Origin: Vreelandella andesensis
Lineage (GTDB): Bacteria > Pseudomonadota > Gammaproteobacteria > Pseudomonadales > Halomonadaceae
Length of the DNA stretch: 64,000 nt
Direction of reading: 5' to 3'
Assembly: GCF_003989795.1 (NCBI RefSeq)
Contig: NZ_RZHG01000022.1
Span: 62,001 to 126,000 of the forward strand
Part shown: one piece after another, positions 52,771 through 60,800 of the stretch
Position numbering within the stretch: position 1 is the stretch's first letter
How the letters are laid out: the number at the start of each line of letters is the position of its first letter
The notes under the pieces: generated by a model
What the model was told of the DNA's origin: nothing
What the model saw: only the letters and a program-made list of their open reading frames with translations
The model's database searches: none
Made by a program: the position numbers and the translations under genes

Positions 52771-52797
52771 ACAAAAAGCCCCGCACATGGCGGGGCT
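52771..52797 (-). terminator. Rho-independent terminator of DASS carrier gene
   Basis: AGCCCCGC and GCGGGGCT form a perfect 8-bp stem with a 5-nt loop and then TTTTTGTGC on the minus strand. It ends 23 bp after the carrier stop and separates it from sbcD. Confidence 0.88.
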
Positions 52798-52819
52798 GGG
52801 TATCGATCGTAACTGGCGG

Positions 52820-54478
52820 TTAGTTGCGAAACGCGTCGGGATAGGTTGTTAAATCGATTCCCCACAACAGAGGCAACAAGAAATATACCGACGCTACAAT
52901 GAGCAGCAGCGCGAAAATATTCAGCCAAAACCCATTGCGCACCATTTCGATAATTTTAATTTTTCCGGTGGCAAAAATAATCGCGTTAGGCGGCGTTCCT
53001 ACTGGCAGCATAAAGGCGCAGTTGGCTGCCATTGCCGCCGGCACCATTAGCACAAAAGGGTGGATATCCAGCGCAAGCGCCAGCGATGCCAGTACAGGAA
53101 GAATCATTGTCGCCGTTGCCGTATTAGAGGTAATTTCGGTTAAGAACAATACCATTCCGGCAGCTAGCAAAATCACTAATAAGAAATTAACGCCTTCCAA
53201 TACGCTCATTTGGCCACCAATCCACACAGCTAGCCCAGAAGAGCTAAAACCAGCTGCAATCGCTAAGCCACCGCCGAACAGTAACAGAATGCCCCAGGGC
53301 ACATCTTTCGCGATATCCCACCCCAGCAGGCAGCCGCCTTTATTTGGCGAGGGAATCAAGAACAGAGCAATCGCCGCCACAATAGCGATCATGGTGTCGT
53401 TAATACCGGGAATAGTTAGGATCTGTCCTTGCCATAAGAAAGAACGGGTGATCCAGAAAAATGCCGCTGACAAGAAAACAACCAATACGGCTTTCTCTTC
53501 AAAGCTGATGTTACCCAGGGCTTCCTTCTCTTTGGCAATAAGTGCTTTGCCGCCGGGCAAACTGCTGAATTTAGTGGGGTAAATAAAGCGTGTTAGCATC
53601 AGCCAACCAATAAACAACAGCACCACCACAATAGGAAAAGCAAACATCATCCAACTGGCAAAGGTGATTTCAACACCAAACAGCTCATTCACAATCGCGG
53701 CCAGAATGATATTAGGCGGCGTACCAATCAGTGTTCCTAAACCACCGATAGTGCCGCCGTAACCAACCCCAAAGATCAGCGCTTTACTGAATTTATCGAT
53801 GTCTTCGCTGTGGTCACCCTCAGTCTTATTCAGCTCTTGGGTTACCTGATACACAATCGCGGTGCCAATGGGCAGCATCATCATGACCGACGCCGTATTG
53901 GATACCCACATCGACAAAAAACCGGTGGCCGCCATAAAACCGAACACAATACTGTTAATACTGGTACCCAATACCGAAATAATGGTGAGTGCAATACGCT
54001 TATGCAAATCCCACTTTTCCATCGCCAGGGCAAGCATAAACCCGCCAAGAAAAAGAAAAATAATGGGGTTGCCGTAAGCCGCCGTTACTGCACTAGTCTC
54101 AAGGGCGCCAGTAATCGGCAACAGCACGATGGGCAGCAGCGATGTCACCGGAATTGGAATCGCTTCCGTAATCCACCAAACGGCCACCCATAACGTGGTG
54201 GCAAGCACCATGCGACCTCCTACACTCAAGTCTGCCGGGTGAAAAAACAGCAGTACGAAAGCAAACAGTACCGGCCCTAGCACCAGCCCAACCTTTTGAG
54301 CGGTGGTATAAGCAGGCGGCTTGGGAGGTTCGTCACCCGCACTCTGCTGCTGGCCTGAAAGGCTAGAGGATGAACGGCCTGCGCCAGCAGCTGGCAACGC
54401 GCACATCAACAGGTGTTTAACTTGGTTATGGGAGTGCCAAAGCGAGTCCCAGAGCGTCATCGTGGCAGTTCTGCGCAT
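52820..54478 (-). CDS. DASS/SLC13-family sodium:dicarboxylate (or sulfate) symporter
   Basis: This inner-membrane Na+-coupled carrier has about 552 residues. A soluble N-terminal part (about 1-60; QQQSAGDEPPKPPAY) is followed by 11-13 membrane segments. The two S-N-T substrate/sodium motifs are seen: MWVSNTASVMMMLPIGTA and ITSNTATATMILPVLASLA. WWITEAIPIPVTSLLPIVLLPITGAL is also a family block. Substrate could be succinate, citrate or sulfate; unresolved. The apparent frame opens with a TTG at 54484; ATGs at 54478 and 54460 are possible and no start has a good ribosome site. Confidence 0.88.
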   Translation of the reverse strand: MRRTATMTLWDSLWHSHNQVKHLLMCALPAAGAGRSSSSLSGQQQSAGDEPPKPPAYTTAQKVGLVLGPVLFAFVLLFFHPADLSVGGRMVLATTLWVAVWWITEAIPIPVTSLLPIVLLPITGALETSAVTAAYGNPIIFLFLGGFMLALAMEKWDLHKRIALTIISVLGTSINSIVFGFMAATGFLSMWVSNTASVMMMLPIGTAIVYQVTQELNKTEGDHSEDIDKFSKALIFGVGYGGTIGGLGTLIGTPPNIILAAIVNELFGVEITFASWMMFAFPIVVVLLFIGWLMLTRFIYPTKFSSLPGGKALIAKEKEALGNISFEEKAVLVVFLSAAFFWITRSFLWQGQILTIPGINDTMIAIVAAIALFLIPSPNKGGCLLGWDIAKDVPWGILLLFGGGLAIAAGFSSSGLAVWIGGQMSVLEGVNFLLVILLAAGMVLFLTEITSNTATATMILPVLASLALALDIHPFVLMVPAAMAANCAFMLPVGTPPNAIIFATGKIKIIEMVRNGFWLNIFALLLIVASVYFLLPLLWGIDLTTYPDAFRN

Positions 54479-54484
54479 TGTCAA

Positions 54485-54896
54485 AGTACCGCTTGCAGTC
54501 AGGTGATCAAAAGGGCTGCTTCACTCAGCAACCCACTGAGGTGTATCAAAACAGCCTAGTTGGTTTTTCGGCGCTCTTTATTGACTCAAGCAATGAATTA
54601 GTCCAGTCAATTAGCCATAGGCAAGACTAAAGCCTAACAACTATAGTCTTATTAATTAGCGCATTCTGACATGCCACTGCGATCCTATCGCGGTAGGTTT
54701 GCGTCGTTTCCCAAGGAGATACTTACGTGCTCGACCGCTTCACTATGCCACCTTAGTTAACGTTGCCATATCGCCTACGGTCGTTAAGCACGCAATGTGC
54801 GTTATCGAACCGACAAAGGCTGACGTTAAGCACATCGTCCTGATAGAGAAGCATTGTTTAAGAGCCGTGCTCTGCACATTCATCAGGATGTAACCC
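54485..54896. promoter_or_regulatory. 412-bp divergent region before the glucan synthase gene
   Basis: No full gene is seen. It holds a stem-loop at 54513-54534 (GGGcTGCT/AGCAaCCC, one mismatch), an inverted repeat AAGACTA/TAGTCTT (54623-54650, spacer 14), a strong-SD mini-ORF at 54727-54756, and two copies of CGTTAAGCAC (54782 and 54824), exactly 42 bp apart. The two genes diverge, so promoters for both must lie here; I could not pick a -10/-35 pair with confidence. Confidence 0.5.
54727..54756 (+). CDS. Possible leader peptide MLDRFTMPP
   Basis: A near-ideal AAGGAG (54713-54718) sits eight bases before a GTG that opens nine codons (M-L-D-R-F-T-M-P-P) and then TAG. It ends 140 bp before the glucan synthase start. 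The signal for translation is strong but the product is tiny, so a leader peptide or attenuator is possible; chance is not excluded. Confidence 0.3.
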   Translation: MLDRFTMPP

Positions 54897-57800
54897 ATGA
54901 CTCTTTTTTTTCATACATCTTTATTTCGTCGTGCGCACCAACACAATACATCTATGGCATTGTGGAACTCTTCCGCTCCAGTACGTGAAGAATTGTTTAG
55001 TGCAGAACGGCTTGAACAACACGCGGCCAGTTTAGCACTGGCACAAGTTGTTACTGAAAGCCCACCTAAAGTGGTGTCGTTAACACGACGGCTAAACGAT
55101 AATGCCAACGTGTTACTTGCCGCTTACCGCGCTTGCGCGGTAACGCTGGAAGAAGGACGAGATATCGTTCCTGCTGCCGCATGGTTACTTGATAATTATC
55201 ACCTTATCGAGGCACAAATCCGGGAAATTCGTGGCGACCTTCCACCCGGTTATTACCGACAACTACCAAAACTTGCAGAAGGCCCCTTTGCGGGCTATCC
55301 ACGCGTTTTTGGTATTGCATGGGCATTTATTGCACATACCGATAGCAATATAGAACTCACTAACTTACGTTCATTTATTAACGCTTATCAGCGCGTTCAA
55401 CCACTAACGATTGGTGAGCTATGGGCGATCGCGATAACACTCCGTATTGTATTAGTTGAAAATCTACGCCGACTTGCCGACCAAATCATTACTGAACAAA
55501 CTGCGCGGGATGCAGCGGATACACTAGCGGCTAAATGGATCGCTACTGAAAACGACTCACAAAAAAGAAACGATTCACCTGATAGATATTCACCTGATAG
55601 TTATTCATCAGCGAATCATTCATCTAAAAATTATTCGAATGATCATGAGTTTCCATCGTTTACGTTCCAAAAAGCACCGCTTTCAGCGCCTTTCACCGCT
55701 CAATTAGCCAAGCGTTTACGCGGTATTAATCCCAATACCAGCCCTTTAGCTTGCTGGCTTTTTGAGCAACTTAACCGACAGGGCGAGTCTATCGACGACG
55801 TTGTGCAAAATGCCCAGCAGCACCAGGGTGCGGCGAACGTTACCGTGCGAAATATCATTACCAGCATGCGTTTCATCTCCAGTACCGATTGGGCTGAACT
55901 CCTCGAAAGCATCAGTTTGGTCGACGCAAAATTACGCGAACATAGTCGTTTTGCGCAGTATGATTTTTCAACGCGCAACCATTACCGGAGCGCGGTGGAG
56001 GAGCTTTCCCGGGGCTCAGGTTATTCAGAGCTGGAGGTTGTTGATCAGGCGATAACGCTGTCAAGAGAAGCATTACCATTGACCGATGATGCCCACGAAG
56101 CAGCACGCGTGAGCGATCCTGGCTATTTTTTAGTAGCGGCGGGTAAAAATACGTTAGAAAAACGCCTTAACTTTCGTCCACCATTGAAACGGCGGTTTCG
56201 CCAAATACTGTTGAAAAATGGCATCCACGGCTACGCTATGATGCTCACAGCGGCGTCAGTCATCTTAATGATAGTGGGCTGGCTGCTATTATCAGTGTCT
56301 TCAGGCGAGACGTCGTCACTTTGGTTATTGTTACTAGCAGGCCTAGGCATACTGCCCACGATTGAGGTCGCTACGTCTATCGTCAATCGCTTCGTGATTC
56401 ATAATATTGGCGCTCAGCCACTGTCTAGCCTGGACCTCTCTAAAGGTATTCCGCCCGCTCTACGCACGCTGGTCGCAATGCCAACGCTATTGACGAGTGA
56501 AGCCGACTTAAAAGAGCAGCTTGATCGGCTTGAAGTGCACCACTTGGGTAGCGGTGGCGGTGCCATTAGCTATGCACTGTTAACCGATGGTATTGATGCA
56601 CAGCAGGCAGAAACAGCCACCGATGAGGCGCTGCTAAGTACTGTTGAAAAGCGCATTGAGGAATTGAATAAACGCTACTGTACTTCTAGCCATGAGAAAC
56701 GTTTTTTCTTACTCCATCGCAACCGCGTCTACAACAAAAGTGAGCAATGTTGGATGGGGTGGGAGCGTAAGCGAGGCAAGCTTCATGAGCTCAACAGGCT
56801 GTTACGTGGCGCAACGGATACAACCTTCAGAGACCCGCCTTCGTTACCAAGAAATGTGCAATATATTATCACCTTAGATGCCGACACACGTCTGCCAAGA
56901 GGTGCTGCCAACAAGCTGGTTGGCAAAATAGCCCATCCGTTAAATCACCCTCGCTTTGATACGCAGCAACGACGCGTAGTGGAAGGCTATGCCATTTTAC
57001 AGCCCCGCGTCACTCAATCGATGCCTATGGGTGAGAGAGGTTCGTCTTATCAGCGGCTGTGCTCTTCTCCAGGAGGCATTGATCCCTATGCCGCCGCCAT
57101 GTCAGACCTTTATCAAGACTTAGTGGGTGATGGCTCGTTCGCAGGTAAAGGTATTTACAATATTGATGCCTTTGAAGCATCGCTAGCAGGCCGAATCTCT
57201 GAAAACAGCCTGCTAAGTCACGATATGTTCGAGGGCATTTTTGCCCGTGCAGGTCTGGCATCCGACATTGAAGTCATTGAGGACTTTCCAGACCGCTATG
57301 ATGTAGCAGCCAAACGCCAACACCGCTGGGTGCGGGGCGATTGGCAGTTACTCCCGTGGTTATTTACGGTGTCGGTGCCACTCACAGGGCGCTTAAAAAT
57401 ACTTGGAAATCTACGCCGATCGTTGCTACCACCACTACTGTTAGCTTGCCTTGCGCTGAGTTGGCAGCTCCCTCTGATGATGGCTGTCATCAGCAGTCTA
57501 ATGGTTATCATGGTCATCAGCATACCGGTCTTACTGTCTTTAATAACGTCATTTTCTCCGCTGCGGCCAGGCGTCAACCTTCGTTACCATTTCCAGCAAT
57601 GGTGGGATGAACTAACGCTGGGATTAAAACAAATTTTGCTGCAACTGATGTTTCTTCCTGATCAAGCATGGCGAATGCTAGATGCCATCGTTAGTACCCT
57701 GATACGCATTTTAATTACTCGCCGCCATTTACTAGAGTGGACCTCTGCAGCCCAGACGATGAAATGCCCACACCTGACCATTGGGGGGTTTTATCAACAC

Positions 57801-60800
57801 ATGGCGCCCGGCACGTTACTAGGCGTAGTCGTTGCCTTTAATGCATTGTGGTTTAACAGTGGTGTTTGGATGCTGGTCGTACCGGTGGCGCTGCTTTGGG
57901 TAGCAGCCCCGGCAATAGCGACGTGGATGAGCAGTACAGTGAATGTTGCGAACCAGCCGCTTTTAGCAGAAGACGTAGCCCGTGAGCTGAGACTTATTGC
58001 CCGAAAAACCTGGCGCTACTTTGAAACCTATGTAAATGCATCGACCAACCTTCTCCCGCCCGATAATTTTCAGGAAGAGCCTCAGCCGGTGATCGCCCAG
58101 CGAACCTCCCCAACCAACATGGGGCTCTACTTACTATCGATACTGGCGGCGCGTGATTTCGGCTGGATCGGCAATCAAAATGCGCTAAGCCGAATAGAAA
58201 CCACCCTTGCGATCATGCATACCCTGCCTCGTTATCGTGGTCACTTCTTTAATTGGTACGCAGTCGATGATCTCCGTCCGCTAGACCCTAGGTATGTGTC
58301 TACTGTCGATAGCGGCAACCTTGCAGGGCATCTCATTACTCTCGCCAACGCCCTGGAAACCTGGCAGGAATCGACGTTTTCACCCGATCCGCGCCAAGGA
58401 ATAGCAGATACATTGACCTCGGTATTCGAGGCACTTAAGCGTGTGCCTCAATCAACAACTCAGTCCACTGCCCCACTGATGGCACAGCTTCAAAAAGTCG
58501 CTGCGCTAGTAAGTGAAAACAAAACGGCGCCATTAGACTTAGAGGCCCTCACTACAGAAACAAAACAAACACTTGGCATGGCTTGCGACCTGTTTAATGA
58601 ACAACGCGCCCCCGGTAGTGCGGATAATAGAGAAGACTATAGCGACGATGTCATTTTTTGGGTAACCGCACTACACAAAACGGCTGCTCAGCACAGCGAT
58701 GACCATCGCAAAGAGACAATCGCCATCAGCACGCATTCCGAGCGGCTCCAGCAACTGGCCAGTAAAGCCCGACGTCTAGCTCTCAGCATGGATTTTGCGT
58801 TTTTACTCAACCCAGAGCGGCAGCTACTGTCGATAGGCTTCTCCTTGGATGACGCCAGCCTGGATACCAGTTGCTATGACCTGCTGGCCTCAGAAGCACG
58901 ATTGGCAAGCCTGTTTGCTATTGCCAAAGGCGATGTGCCCACTCGCCACTGGTTCCGTCTTGGTCGCGCGGCAACCCCCTTAAAAGAGGGCGCGGCGATG
59001 ATTTCCTGGTCAGGCTCCATGTTCGAATATCTAATGCCGTCGCTGATTATGCGCGCCCCCGCTGGCAGCTTATTAGAGCAAACTAACCGTCTGGTGGTTA
59101 AACGTCAGGAAACATATGCCGCTCAGTTTTCAGCGCCATGGGGTATTTCCGAGTCGGGGTATAACGCGCGAGACATAGAACATACTTATCAATATTCCAA
59201 TTTTGGAGTGCCTGGATTAGGGCTTAAGCGTGGCCTGTCGGCTGATTTAGTGATCGCCCCGTACGCAACGGGCTTGGCGACAATGATCGACCCAGAGGGG
59301 GCCTTTAAGAACTATCGCCGCCTTGCAGAAATGGGCGCACTAGGACGCTATGGGTACTACGAAGCGCTAGACCTGACCCGTTCACGGCTCCCCAAAGGCG
59401 CCGAGTTAATAATTGTGCGCAGCTACATGGCGCACCATCAAGGCATGACCATCGTCGCCATCGCCAATACGCTTCACCGTGGGCAGATGCGGGCACGCTT
59501 CCACCGCGAACCGATGATTCAGGCGAGCGAACTGTTACTTCAAGAACGCATACCGCGGGACGTTGCCATCGCTTATCCCCGTGCGGAAGAAGTGAAATCG
59601 ACAGCTAGCCAAACGATCAACGAGGCACAAACCGTGCGCCATGTATCAACCACCGTCAACGGGCCTCCGGTCACTCACCTGCTCTCAAACGGCAATTATT
59701 CTGTCATGTTGACCGCAACAGGCGGCGGCTATAGCCGATGGCACAACATTGCCATCACTCGCTGGCAGCCAGATACGACTCGCGACCACTGGGGAAGTTT
59801 TATTTTTCTCCGTGATACCCGACGCCCAAGCGTTTGGAGCGCAACAGGACAATCGCTGGAATCACCTAACGGTGCTTATGATGACGACAATCACGTGTTA
59901 TTTGCTGAGGATTATGCCCGCTATGTCCATCGGCATGAGGCTATTTGCAGCCACGTGGACATCCTCGTTTCTGGGGAGGATGACAGCGAAGTACGCCTGC
60001 TGACACTGACCAACAGTGGACGCCAAGTCTGCGATATCGACGTTACTTCCTATGCAGAATTAGTACTAACCACGCCCAGTACCGACAACGCTCATCCAAG
60101 CTTTGCCAAAATGTTCGTAGTAACGGAGTTCCTTCCTGAATTCAATGCCCTCGTGGCCACACGCCGGCGGCGGGACCCGAGCGAAGCGCACGTGTGGGTC
60201 GCTCACTTCGCCGTGGTAGAAGGCGAAACCGTTGGCGAGTTCCAATACGAAACCGATCGCGAGCAATTTATTGGCCGGGGCCACCGCCTTACCACCGCAA
60301 GGGCACTTGCTGAGGGCCAGCAATTATCAGGCACCGTCGGAAGTGTCATCGACCCTATTTTTGCATCACGCTATTGCCTGCGGATCACTCCAGGTAAAGC
60401 TGCCCGTATTGCTTACTGGACTGTCGTTGCCACTTCACGACAGGCACTGATGGACTTAATTGATAAACATCATGATGTTAGCGCCTTTGAACGCGCTAAG
60501 ATGCTCGCGTGGACCCAAGCACAGGTGCAACTGCGCCACTTAAGCACTCAGCCAGAAGAAGCCGCTGAATTCCAGCGGCTTGCTGCCCCACTGCTCTATC
60601 CGGACGCACGCTTTAGGGCGCCTAAAAGAGCGATTCAGAGCGGTGCCGCTCAACAGTCTTTGCTGTGGCAACACGGGATATCCGGCGATTTACCCATCGT
60701 TTTGTTACGTATCGAATCCACTGATGACTTGCCGCAATTGCATCAATTACTTCGCGCGCATGAATACTGGCGCTTGAAACGGCTCGAAGTCGATATAGTC

